Shown here: positions 51,907 to 59,565 of the stretch, one piece after another
Position numbering within the stretch: position 1 is the stretch's first letter
How the letters are laid out: each line of letters starts with the position of its first letter
NCBI GenBank assembly: GCA_963742875.1
Contig: CAVUNO010000026.1
Location: forward strand, 1,151,400-1,215,399
Source of the DNA: Bog-532 sp963742875
GTDB taxonomy: Bacteria > Actinomycetota > Actinomycetes > Streptosporangiales > Streptosporangiaceae
Direction: 5' to 3'
DNA: 64,000 nt
Notes under the pieces: generated by a model
The model's database searches: none
What the model was told of the DNA's origin: nothing
What the model saw: the letters and a program-made list of their open reading frames with translations, nothing else
Made by a program: the position numbers and the translations under genes

Positions 51907-52227
51907 TTACTGACTGCCTTTCGCGAACCAGGTCGCTACTTTTTTTGCGAACTCCACCTGCATCCGCAGCTCGGCGATCGTGGACTTATCATCCCTGGAC
52001 TCAGCCCGCAGCCGGGCCAGCTCGGCCCGCTCCGACTCACCCAGCGGCGCATCCGGATTCTTTCCGGACTCCGCGGCATCTCGTGCCACCTTCACCCACT
52101 TGCCAAGAGTCATCTCATGGACGCCGATGTTACGGGCGACCTCAGCAACCGGACGGCCGCCGTCAATGACGAAAGCTACCGACTGAGCCTTGTACTCCGG
52201 CGTAAATGCGCGGCGTGTCGAACCCAT
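51907..52227 (-). CDS. IS3-family transposase OrfA with A7 slippery site
   Basis: 106 aa. The helix-turn-helix RRAFTPEYKAQSVAFVIDGG, VAEVARNIGVHEMTLGKWVK is followed by a leucine-zipper-like helix (LARLRAESRDDKSTIAELRM QVEF). At its end the coding strand has seven A (51940-51946), a classical slippery run that lets ribosomes shift into the OrfB frame. Neither frame has decayed. Confidence 0.9.
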   Translation of the reverse strand: MGSTRRAFTPEYKAQSVAFVIDGGRPVAEVARNIGVHEMTLGKWVKVARDAAESGKNPDAPLGESERAELARLRAESRDDKSTIAELRMQVEFAKKVATWFAKGSQ

Positions 52228-52304
52228 TTCTCGCTCTCCCGACGAATCGGGCAGCTAAACCGGGTGTCCACCGAAGCGGGTACGGTCCAGTCTCGCGGGA
52301 GACG

Positions 52305-52574
52305 GTGGAGAAGACCGAGCAGAACGGCCGCCAGAAGCAAGAGCGCGGAACGGGTCGGCTGATGTGGTCGACGCAGGTGTTTGTCCTGGACGACGACGGG
52401 GGCGAGGTGATCACCGTTACTACGGCTGGTGAGAAGCCGAACGTGAAGGTGGGACAGCTCGTTCACCTGGTCAAGCTAGAGGCCCTGCCCTGGGCGACCA
52501 ACGGGCGTAACGGCGTGGCGTTCCGCGCCGAGCAGATCAAGGCCGCATCGATGCCCTCGGCCCGGCCTCAGTAA
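52305..52574 (+). CDS. small element protein (AICE accessory, possibly 5' truncated)
   Basis: 89 aa from GTG 52305 (GGGAG upstream). The text MWSTQVFVLDDDGGEVITVT, GEKPNVKVGQLVHLVKLEAL and GRNGVAFRAEQIKAA matches the small beta-rich proteins that open the replication/transfer gene row of many actinomycete elements (SCO3933-like). The role is unknown. The IS3 ends at 52270, only 35 bp upstream, so the native promoter or N-terminus may have been lost. An operator palindrome follows at 52623. Confidence 0.6.
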   Translation: MEKTEQNGRQKQERGTGRLMWSTQVFVLDDDGGEVITVTTAGEKPNVKVGQLVHLVKLEALPWATNGRNGVAFRAEQIKAASMPSARPQ

Positions 52575-52622
52575 CCGGCATCCCCGCATTTCGCCGTGTA
52601 CCTGAGTGTCCCTTCCGGTGCC

Positions 52623-52640
52623 TTGACGCTTAAGCGTCAA
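52623..52640. promoter_or_regulatory. operator palindrome, site 1
   Basis: TTGACGCTTAAGCGTCAA is a perfect 18-bp palindrome 72 bp before the gene at 52712. The identical sequence precedes xis at 59295-59312, and a one-mismatch version lies at 56690-56705. It is likely the binding site of the element's repressor (inference). Confidence 0.7.
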
Positions 52641-52711
52641 AAAGCACTCATCCCTTTTCCGGTCCGTGACGGGCTGGCATGCCCGCCCCCGTCAATGCGA
52701 GGAGAAACCAG

Positions 52712-52984
52712 ATGACAAACCTCGACCGGGTTATCACCGTCATTCAGCGGGAAGCCGCTGACATTCCCACACCAGATCTGAGGTCCGATATCCAGGTCGG
52801 CCTCGACGTCCTGGACGCAGCGATCGGCGACCTGCATGCGCTGCGCCCCGAAGCCGATGTGATCGCACAGATCAGCGCGACCGCCGACTTCATGGAAACG
52901 GCCGTCACGATCGCCTTGTACGTCCGGGAACTGTGCAAACGGCCAGCGGACGAACCGACGCCGGTCGTTACCACGCTCAACTAG
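52712..52984 (+). CDS. small helical element protein
   Basis: 90 aa behind GCGAGGAGAAACC. All-helical, acidic: MTNLDRVITVIQREAADIPT, IQVGLDVLDAAIGDLHALRP, TADFMETAVTIALYVRELC. No family is recognised. It lies between an operator palindrome and the transfer genes, all in one direction, so it probably belongs to the same transcription unit. Confidence 0.6.
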   Translation: MTNLDRVITVIQREAADIPTPDLRSDIQVGLDVLDAAIGDLHALRPEADVIAQISATADFMETAVTIALYVRELCKRPADEPTPVVTTLN

Positions 52985-53106
52985 CCGATGCGCCGGGCCA
53001 GAAGCACCGCTATTCCTTCTGGCCCGGCTCAGCGGGACCAGAAAAGGGCGCACTGCTCGCCCGGCCCCGCCTGTTCGCAAGCCGTCTCATTCCAGGAGGC
53101 CCCCTG

Positions 53107-53403
53107 ATGTGCCCCGCGCACCCGAACCCGGCCCCAGCCGCCGATGTGCTGCTGACCGCCCTGGCCGATGCCCGCCAGCGTAAACAACAAGCCGCCCAGG
53201 ACATGCGGCTGCTGCTGGCCTATGCCCGCGAATTCGCGTTCCCGCGCCCGTACCGGCTCGCCGACCTGGCCAAGGCCGCGGGCATGTCGATCTCCGGCAT
53301 CCGCACCGCCTACACCCCCGCCGACATCGAAGCCGTCAGCACCCTGCTCGCGGCGCTCCGGCAGGACTACCCGGCGCCTCATCCAGCGCCGGTGCCGCAA
53401 TAA
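53107..53403 (+). CDS. small helix-turn-helix element protein
   Basis: 98 aa with CCAGGAGG upstream. The C-terminal half contains a plausible helix-turn-helix (YRLADLAKAAGMSISGIRTA YTPADIEAV). The N-terminal half is helical (LLTALADARQRKQQAAQDMR LLLAYARE). Such proteins are common just upstream of traB/spd genes of AICEs; a DNA-binding regulatory role is inferred. Confidence 0.6.
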   Translation: MCPAHPNPAPAADVLLTALADARQRKQQAAQDMRLLLAYAREFAFPRPYRLADLAKAAGMSISGIRTAYTPADIEAVSTLLAALRQDYPAPHPAPVPQ

Positions 53404-53522
53404 AGGCCGAGCCAGAAGGCCGCTATTCCCTCTGGCCCGGCACACCGGGACCGATCAGGCGCACCAATCGCCCTGGTCCCGTCTTCCCAGCACAAACCCC
53501 CTGCTAAGGAGGAGGTTGCACC

Positions 53523-54467
53523 ATGTCCAAGTCTAATCGCGGCGGCCTTACCGGTCGACGCTCCGGTGGGACCGTCACCGTCATCGAAGAACCGGTCCGC
53601 CGCTCGGCGGTCCGCAAAGCCAAGATCGTCTTCTGGATCTGCTGGATCACCATCGGCCTGCTCGCGGCCACTGTGCTGGCCAGCAAATGGCACCCCATCC
53701 TCGCCCTGCTCGCGGGCGCTGCTATCGGCCTGGCTGTGGCCGCCGTCGTCGCCGCGCTGGTGATCGCCTGGCCGGTCCTGCGCGCCCTGTGGTGGTGGAC
53801 CCCCGAAATCGGCCTCACGCTGGGCCTGGTCACCGGCTGGGTCGACCTGGCCGACCACACCACCCTGCCCATCCGCCTCGCAGCGGTCGTCTCCATCACC
53901 GGCGTCCCCGCCGCCATCCCGCAGGTCCGCCGCCGCATCGTGGCCACGCTGTGGTGCCTGATCACCCGGCACCGGATCCGGACCTGCTTCGCCGAGTTCA
54001 TCATCACCAACCGCACCGGCAGCCTGCCCTTCCTCCTGCTAACCATCCCCACCTCGGTCGGGGAACGGATCTGGATCTGGCTGCGCCCCGGCCTCGCCCT
54101 CACTGATATTCAGGACCGGCTCGACCTGATCGCCGTGACCTGCTGGGCCGATACCGCGATCGCCGAATCGGCCTCGGCGTCCAACTCGGCCCTGATCCGG
54201 CTGGACATCAAACGCCGCGACGCCCTCACCGGCGCGGTCGCCTCCCCCCTGCTCGGGCTCATCAAGCCCGGCACCGCGTCACGGGATCACGACCAGGACC
54301 TGCCCGTGCCCACCGCGCTGGACCTGCCCGACGTCAGCGCCGCCGACGTCACCCCACCCCCCCGGCCCACCCGGCCCACGCCCGCGCTCACCCGGGCGGA
54401 CAGGAAAACACCGGCCCGCGCCCCGGCCCCGACCGGCGTCGACCCCGACGTCGCCGACTACCTCTAA
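53523..54467 (+). CDS. membrane N-terminal part of a split TraB/FtsK-like translocase
   Basis: 314 aa behind AAGGAGGAGG. Two hydrophobic blocks (VFWICWITIGLLAATVLAS, ILALLAGAAIGLAVAAVVAA LVIAW) followed by further hydrophobic stretches near 100-150 anchor it to the membrane. The C-terminal part is soluble and Pro-rich. This is the usual layout of the N-terminal half of AICE conjugation proteins (TraSA/TraB), but no ATPase motif is present; that is on the next gene. Together they would move double-stranded DNA between mycelial cells. Confidence 0.6.
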   Translation: MSKSNRGGLTGRRSGGTVTVIEEPVRRSAVRKAKIVFWICWITIGLLAATVLASKWHPILALLAGAAIGLAVAAVVAALVIAWPVLRALWWWTPEIGLTLGLVTGWVDLADHTTLPIRLAAVVSITGVPAAIPQVRRRIVATLWCLITRHRIRTCFAEFIITNRTGSLPFLLLTIPTSVGERIWIWLRPGLALTDIQDRLDLIAVTCWADTAIAESASASNSALIRLDIKRRDALTGAVASPLLGLIKPGTASRDHDQDLPVPTALDLPDVSAADVTPPPRPTRPTPALTRADRKTPARAPAPTGVDPDVADYL

Positions 54468-54580
54468 CCCAGTCATCCGGGGCCTTCACCTGCCGCTGTT
54501 AGCGGCGGATCCACTGGCGGAACCCCAGCCCGCAGCCTGACCGGCCTGGGCTGAGGTTCCCTCCCTCCGAAGGAGAACCC

Positions 54581-55447
54581 ATGAACGGCCCCGCGCTTTC
54601 ACCCGGCACGGTTCCGGTCGGGCCGCTGCTTTCCATGTACGACCCGATCTTTATCGGCGTCGACGAATTCGGTGCCCCCGTCTACACCCGGATCATCTAC
54701 CGCAACCTGCTCGCGGCAGGCGAACCCGGCGGCGGCAAATCCGGGCTGCTCAACACCTTCGCCGCCCACGCCGCCCTGTCCATCAAGAACCGCAACGTGC
54801 TGTTCGACGGCAAGCAAGTCGAGCTCGGCATGTGGGACGACCTCGCCGACGAGTTCGTCGGCCCCGACCTCGACCATGCCATCATCACCCTGCGCCGCCT
54901 GCAGAAGGTGATGGACAACCGCTACACCTGGCTCCGCGCGCACCGCCGCCGCAAAATCGAGCCCACCGACCAGGTGAACGTCATCACCTCGATCTTCGAC
55001 GAGATCGCCCTGTACTCCACCGTCCTGGGCACCGACACCCAGCAACGCGAATTCGTGGCGCTGTTCCGGGACCTGGTCGCCCGCGGCCGCGCCGCCGCCA
55101 TGCCCGTCATCGCCGCCACCCAGCGGCCCTCGGTGGACATCATCCCCAAGTCCGTCCGGGACCTGTTCGGCTACCGGGCCGCCTTCCGCTGCACCAGCAC
55201 CGGCAGCAGCAACATCATCCTCGGCGACGGCTGGTCCGAAGCAGGCTTCGACGCCGCCACCATTCCCCCCACCAACCCCGGCGTGGCGTACCTGATCGCC
55301 GAAGGGGGCGTCCCCCAGAAAATCAAAGCCGCCTACCTGACCGACGAGCACATCATCGCCCTGGCCGACCACGCCGCCTGGACCCGCCGCACCCCCACCC
55401 CGGTCACTCCACCGGTCATCACCCCGGCGACCATCCACGTCGCCTAA
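54581..55447 (+). CDS. FtsK/SpoIIIE-type DNA translocase ATPase (TraB-like)
   Basis: 288 aa behind GAAGGAGAA. Walker A GEPGGGKSGLL (about 47-57), Walker B SIFDEIALY (about 137-145), then FVALFRDLVARGRAAAMPVI AATQRP and LFGYRAAFRCTSTGSSNIIL G form the FtsK/HerA-like motor. Length and absence of membrane segments show that the ATPase half is a separate polypeptide from the upstream membrane protein. No winged-helix gamma domain is evident, so target recognition (clt) must be provided elsewhere. Essential for conjugal transfer in the known elements. Confidence 0.85.
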   Translation: MNGPALSPGTVPVGPLLSMYDPIFIGVDEFGAPVYTRIIYRNLLAAGEPGGGKSGLLNTFAAHAALSIKNRNVLFDGKQVELGMWDDLADEFVGPDLDHAIITLRRLQKVMDNRYTWLRAHRRRKIEPTDQVNVITSIFDEIALYSTVLGTDTQQREFVALFRDLVARGRAAAMPVIAATQRPSVDIIPKSVRDLFGYRAAFRCTSTGSSNIILGDGWSEAGFDAATIPPTNPGVAYLIAEGGVPQKIKAAYLTDEHIIALADHAAWTRRTPTPVTPPVITPATIHVA

Positions 55448-55467
55448 CCACCAGAAGGGAAACCCTC

Positions 55468-55812
55468 ATGTCCTACAGCACCGATCCCAGCGCCCGGGCC
55501 AGCTTCATCGGCGACTTGCGCGCCCTGGCCGACTTCCTGGACCGGCACCCGGCCATCCCCGTCCCCCTGTACGGCGGGTACTTGTCTTTGCACGCCGCCA
55601 GCACCGACGACGGCGGACGTGATCAGGTCAACCACGTCGCCTGCCTGCTCGGCGCCACCATCACCGATGACACCGCCAGCGGCGGCCATTACCGCGCCGA
55701 ACGCGCCTTCGGGCAGATCACCTACAGCGTCGTCTCCATCCCCGAAGCGCACCTGGCCGCCTTTCACGCCCTCAACTCCTACAACGGCTGCGTCAGCCCG
55801 GACACCCCATGA
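55468..55812 (+). CDS. small element protein of unknown function
   Basis: 114 aa behind AGAAGGGAA. Text FIGDLRALADFLDRHPAIPV PLYGGYLSLHA, then VACLLGATITDDTASGGHYR AERAFGQITYSVVSIPEAHL. Alpha/beta character, no catalytic motif. Similar 'LADFLDxHPxIPVP' proteins recur on actinomycete plasmids and AICEs next to replication genes. Its end overlaps the J-domain gene by 4 bp (ATGA), so the two are co-translated. Confidence 0.6.
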   Translation: MSYSTDPSARASFIGDLRALADFLDRHPAIPVPLYGGYLSLHAASTDDGGRDQVNHVACLLGATITDDTASGGHYRAERAFGQITYSVVSIPEAHLAAFHALNSYNGCVSPDTP

Positions 55813-56699
55813 CCACCCGCTCCCGTCTCCCCGACTACTACGCGATCCTCGGCATCCCACCCGACGCCACCGTGACTGCGATCAAGAAGGCGTACCGGAA
55901 GCTGGCCCGCCAGCATCACCCCGACATCAACCCCGGCGACCAGGACACCGCCGAACGGTTCAAGGCCATCACCGAGGCCTATGAGTTCCTGACCGACCCG
56001 GCCCGCCGCCAGGCTTATGACGCCACCCGGCCGCCGGTCACCCCCACTACGATCACCACCCCGGACCAGGACGGCCCGGCCATCAGCGGCGTCGTCCGCG
56101 TACTGGAAGAGATCTGGCGCGCGATCCGGGCCCGGCACGGGGAACTCCCGGCCGTGGTGATCATCATCGTCAGCGGCACCGAAAGAAAACAGCCCGTCTT
56201 CGGCCATCACGCCCCCGGCCGCTGGCAGGCCGGAACCGAGCAGCGCGCCGAAATCATGATCAGCGGCGAAGGACTGCGCCGTACCCCACGTGAGGTCCTC
56301 GGTACCTTGCTGCACGAGGCCGCCCACGCCCTGGCCGCCGCACGCGCCATCAAGGACACCAGCCGCCAGCACCGCTACCACAACACCAAATACAAGATGC
56401 TCGCCGAAGAATTCGGCATCACCGTCACCTTCGACCCCACCATCGGCTGGTCCCCCACCACCGTCCCCGACCACACCGCCGAGGACTACGCGAACCAGCT
56501 CGACGCCCTGCAAGCCGCCATGACCTTGTGGCGGACCGATGAGGAACTGGCCCCCACCGTGCGGCGAAACTCCAACCTGATCGCGGCCATCTGCCCCTGT
56601 GGCCGCAGCATCCGCGCCGCCGCCTCCACCCTGGCCGAGGCACCCATCGTGTGCACCGCCTGCGGCGAACCCTTCACGCCCAAGAACGCTGACGCTTAA
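55809..56699 (+). CDS. J-domain / zinc metalloprotease (SprT-like) fusion
   Basis: 296 aa from ATG 55809. Residues 1-70 are a J domain (DYYAILGIPPDATVTAIKKA YRKLARQHHPDINPG with the HPD at about 37-39; FLTDPARRQAYD). Residues about 95-250 hold a metallopeptidase-like domain with HEAAHALAAARAI (HExxH, about 168-172) and RYHNTKYKMLAEEFGI, as in the SprT/Spartan-like proteins common on actinomycete elements. The end is a zinc ribbon (CPCGRS...CTACGEPF). J domains recruit Hsp70; SprT-like proteases cut DNA-bound proteins. Removal of the Rep-DNA adduct is an attractive inference. The stop lies inside an operator-like palindrome. Confidence 0.75.
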   Translation: MTTRSRLPDYYAILGIPPDATVTAIKKAYRKLARQHHPDINPGDQDTAERFKAITEAYEFLTDPARRQAYDATRPPVTPTTITTPDQDGPAISGVVRVLEEIWRAIRARHGELPAVVIIIVSGTERKQPVFGHHAPGRWQAGTEQRAEIMISGEGLRRTPREVLGTLLHEAAHALAAARAIKDTSRQHRYHNTKYKMLAEEFGITVTFDPTIGWSPTTVPDHTAEDYANQLDALQAAMTLWRTDEELAPTVRRNSNLIAAICPCGRSIRAAASTLAEAPIVCTACGEPFTPKNADA

Positions 56700-56705
56700 C
56701 CGTCA
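56690..56705. promoter_or_regulatory. operator palindrome, site 2
   Basis: TGACGCTTAACCGTCA matches the inner 16 bp of the palindrome at 52623 with one mismatch. It overlaps the stop of the J-domain gene and lies 162 bp before the RRQRL-type gene. Confidence 0.55.
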
Positions 56706-56866
56706 AGAGGCGTTCACGGCCCTTTCCGCACGCCACCTCTGCCCGGACCTCTGCCGGGACGCGTCGCGGATTTCTTCCCCAGTACACGGCACGGGGACCG
56801 GTCCTTGCCTGCCCAGACATGCTCGGTCCCCGGCCGTCCACCACCCCAACAAGGACGTGGACAACT

Positions 56867-57280
56867 ATGCACCCTACCCACACCCATGCCGGTCACCTCG
56901 ACGCGTGTATCGCCCGGGGCATCTGGATCGACTTCTACGACCCCGACGGCGACCGCTACGGCCTGCCCACCTACCCGTGGCACTGCGCGCCGGACGGGCT
57001 GCTGACCATCCGCCAATTGCGCGACAAGGGCCTGCGGCCCGGCGGCCAGGACATCGCCGCCCAGATCTTGTGGCGGCACAAGGGAAAGCGCCGTGTCGCC
57101 TACCTCTACCGCATCGATCTCGCCCTCCGGAAAAGGGACGCCACCCCCGCCCAGTGGGTGGCGATCGGCCGGGCTTTGGCCGCCCGCCGCACCTGCCGCA
57201 CCTGCCGGACCGAGAAGGACTACTACATCCCGCGCTCGACCGGCGAATGCAACGACTGTACGGACGGGGGCTACCGATGA
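56867..57280 (+). CDS. RRQRL-type zinc-binding element protein
   Basis: 137 aa. The pattern GLPTYPWHCAPDGLLTIRQL RDKGLRPGGQD, VAYLYRIDLALRKRDATPAQ and RRTCRTCRTEKDYYIPRSTG ECNDC matches the 'RRQRL motif-containing zinc-binding protein' family found on AICEs and actinomycete plasmids (the motif is TIRQL here). The last four cysteines form a zinc ribbon. Function unknown, close linkage to repSA is typical. Its stop overlaps the next start (ATGA). Confidence 0.7.
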   Translation: MHPTHTHAGHLDACIARGIWIDFYDPDGDRYGLPTYPWHCAPDGLLTIRQLRDKGLRPGGQDIAAQILWRHKGKRRVAYLYRIDLALRKRDATPAQWVAIGRALAARRTCRTCRTEKDYYIPRSTGECNDCTDGGYR

Positions 57281-57639
57281 TGCCCCCGCCCGCTGAACAC
57301 CGATCCAGTGTCAAGCGGTCATTGACATCAAAACGGCGACGGCGCGTGGTCGAGAACGACGACTACGCCGCGTTCATCCAGCGCGTCATCCGCGCCCACA
57401 GCCGCCGCATCGCATCCGGCGACATCGACGCCCTCACCGCCATGGCCAACCTGTCCCGCGACCTCGACCACGCCATCACCGAGGCCATCACCGCCCTGCG
57501 GACCCGGCACGGCTACTCCTGGGCCGACGTCGGCCACCGGCTCGGCATCACCCGCCAGGCCGCCCAGCAACGCTGGGGCGACACCTCTTCCACGGTCACG
57601 ACCTTTGACGGCACCGGCGCCACCGGGAGCCGCCCGTGA
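57277..57639 (+). CDS. helix-turn-helix element protein upstream of rep
   Basis: 120 aa from ATG 57277. The text DDYAAFIQRVIRAHSRRIAS GDIDALTAMANLSRDLDHAI and HGYSWADVGHRLGITRQAAQ QRWG ends in a sigma-factor/MarR-like helix-turn-helix (WADVGHRLGITRQAAQQRW). Such proteins usually precede repSA on AICEs. A role in control of replication is inferred. Overlaps repSA by GTGA. Confidence 0.7.
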   Translation: MMPPPAEHRSSVKRSLTSKRRRRVVENDDYAAFIQRVIRAHSRRIASGDIDALTAMANLSRDLDHAITEAITALRTRHGYSWADVGHRLGITRQAAQQRWGDTSSTVTTFDGTGATGSRP

Positions 57640-59279
57640 CCCCGACCGGCCCGATGCTGGCTCCCGCACCCGGACCCCACCACGGCCCGGGTACGGGGGC
57701 GAACACCGCACCCGGCTTCCCCGGCATCTTCGACCCCTGGCGGGTGCAGGCCCGCGACAGCGCGTTCATCCGCGCCCGCGACGGCTACCTGGTCACCATC
57801 CGCCACGACCCCGGCCCACCGGAGTACTTCACGGCCAGCGACGTCTGCCCCGGCGCCTACGACCGGTGGCTCGATCACATCTGGCCCGCCGCCGGATGCA
57901 TCCACCCCATCCGCCTGGGCGGGCAGATCCACCGCGTCGACGCCCGCACCGGCGAAATTACCGCCACCACCCCGACCTCGGCGCTGCCGGACGGGGTGAT
58001 CTACAAAGCCTGCGGCAACCGCCGCGTCTCGGCCTGCCCGAGCTGCGCGGAGACCTACCGGCGGGACGCCTTCCAGCTGATTCGCGCCGGGCTGATCGGC
58101 GGCAAAGGCGTTCCCGCACACGTCGCGGGCCATCCGGCCGTGTTCGCCACCTTCACCGCCCCCTCCTTCGGCCCGGTGCATTCACGCCCGGTCAGTCAGC
58201 ACACCTGCACTGGCAAGGCCCACTGCCGCTGCCAGGCGCAGCCCTGCCACGCCCGGCGTGAGGTTGAGGTGTGCCCGCACGGCCGCAAGCTCGCCTGCTT
58301 CACCCGCCACCGGGCCGATGACCCCCGGCTCGGGCAGCCGCTGTGCCCGGACTGCTACGACCACGCTGCCCACGTGGTGTGGAACAACCACACCGGCGAG
58401 TTGTGGCGGCGCACCAAACAAGCCATCGAACGCCACCTCAACCAAGCCGCCCGCCACCGGCACCTCCCCTACGGGGTGCGGGTCTCGCACGGCAAAGCCG
58501 CCGAATACCAGGCCCGCGGCGCGGTTCACTTCCACGTGCTGCTCCGCCTCGACGGCCACGACGAACACGACCCCGGACGGCTGCTGCCCCCACCCCCGGG
58601 CATCACGGTCGCCGACCTGGAGGACGCGACCCGGCACGCCGCCGCCATCATCAGCTATCTGACCTCGCCGCACCCCGTCATGCCCGCCGGGTGGCGGATC
58701 GGCTGGGGACCCGAACTGGACGTACGGGCCATCACGGTGCGCGGTACCGGCACGGTCACCGACCTCATGGTGGCCAGCTACCTGGCCAAGTATTCGACCA
58801 AGGGCACCGAGGTCACCGGGCACGCCTCCAAACGCCTCACCCCCGCCACCGTCGACCAGTACGCCCACGCCGCCGGGACGCACGCGGAACGGCTCGTCCA
58901 CGCCTGCTGGAAGCTCGGCAACCACCCCGACTACACGAGCCTGGAGCGGTGGGCGCACATGCTCGGCTTCGGCGGCCACTTCCTCACCAAGGCCCGCAAC
59001 TACTCGGTCACCTTCGCTGACCTGCGCGCCGCCCGCATCACCTACCGCCGCACCCAGGACCCCGGACCTGAGCATCAGCCCATCCGCACCGCCGACCACG
59101 CCGACGAGGAAACCACCCTCATCGTCGGCAACCTGTCCTACGCCGGAACCGGCTGGAAAACCAGCGGAGACGCCCTCCTGGCCAGCACCGCGGCCGACCA
59201 AGCCAGGAAACGACGCGAGACCGGAAACGACGAGCTCACCGACCAATACAACAGCACTGCTGACCGCCAGGCCGCATAA
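57636..59279 (+). CDS. repSA: RepSA-like rolling-circle replication initiator
   Basis: 547 aa from GTG 57636 (GTGA overlap). Several zinc-ribbon pairs are seen in the first half (VSACPSCAETYRRDAFQ, CHARREVEVCPHGRKLACFT, LCPDCYDHA). The HUH motif lies in GAVHFHVLLRLDG (about 298) and the nicking Tyr probably in YLAKYSTKGTE (about 385). It would nick the double-strand origin and start rolling-circle copying of the excised element, as shown for pSAM2. The origin is often inside or next to the gene. Length and position directly before xis-int are classical. Confidence 0.88.
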   Translation: MTPTGPMLAPAPGPHHGPGTGANTAPGFPGIFDPWRVQARDSAFIRARDGYLVTIRHDPGPPEYFTASDVCPGAYDRWLDHIWPAAGCIHPIRLGGQIHRVDARTGEITATTPTSALPDGVIYKACGNRRVSACPSCAETYRRDAFQLIRAGLIGGKGVPAHVAGHPAVFATFTAPSFGPVHSRPVSQHTCTGKAHCRCQAQPCHARREVEVCPHGRKLACFTRHRADDPRLGQPLCPDCYDHAAHVVWNNHTGELWRRTKQAIERHLNQAARHRHLPYGVRVSHGKAAEYQARGAVHFHVLLRLDGHDEHDPGRLLPPPPGITVADLEDATRHAAAIISYLTSPHPVMPAGWRIGWGPELDVRAITVRGTGTVTDLMVASYLAKYSTKGTEVTGHASKRLTPATVDQYAHAAGTHAERLVHACWKLGNHPDYTSLERWAHMLGFGGHFLTKARNYSVTFADLRAARITYRRTQDPGPEHQPIRTADHADEETTLIVGNLSYAGTGWKTSGDALLASTAADQARKRRETGNDELTDQYNSTADRQAA

Positions 59280-59294
59280 CCCACCCGCCACTTA

Positions 59295-59312
59295 TTGACG
59301 CTTAAGCGTCAA
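59295..59312. promoter_or_regulatory. operator palindrome, site 3
   Basis: TTGACGCTTAAGCGTCAA, identical over all 18 bp to site 1, lies 38 bp before the xis start. It probably controls excision. Confidence 0.75.
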
Positions 59313-59349
59313 AGCAGCAGCACATATCCTTACCGCAAGGGAGAAAGCG

Positions 59350-59565
59350 TTGGACCGTACCGCACGCTCCGCCACTGAGGTAATAACGCCTCGCTGGTAC
59401 ACCACTGAGCAAGTCGCCGTCATGCTTGGCTATGGGCTCACCAAAACTAAGCATCTCGTTCTGACCGGCCAGATCCGTTCCGTTAAGGACGGCAGGAACC
59501 GGCGTATTCTCCCGGAATGGGTGGACGAATACATCCGCAATAAGGTAGAGGATATGACCGCATGA
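59350..59565 (+). CDS. xis: excisionase (MerR-type helix-turn-helix)
   Basis: 71 aa from TTG 59350 (GGGAGAAAGCG upstream). TTEQVAVMLGYGLTKTKHLV and GQIRSVKDGRNRRILPEWVD EYIRN is the standard excisionase DNA-binding domain. It bends att DNA so that Int excises rather than integrates. The stop overlaps the int start (ATGA), giving joint expression. Confidence 0.88.
   Translation: MDRTARSATEVITPRWYTTEQVAVMLGYGLTKTKHLVLTGQIRSVKDGRNRRILPEWVDEYIRNKVEDMTA

Larger units (their letters stand above)
51015..52270 (-). mobile_element. IS3-family insertion sequence
   Basis: About 1256 bp with ends TGGACACCGAATTAGGCTGCC-like (left, 51015) and TGGACACCCGGTTTAGCTGCC-like (inverted, ending 52270). It holds overlapping-type orfA and orfB. 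No target duplication can be seen, so a deletion may have occurred beside it. Confidence 0.75.
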
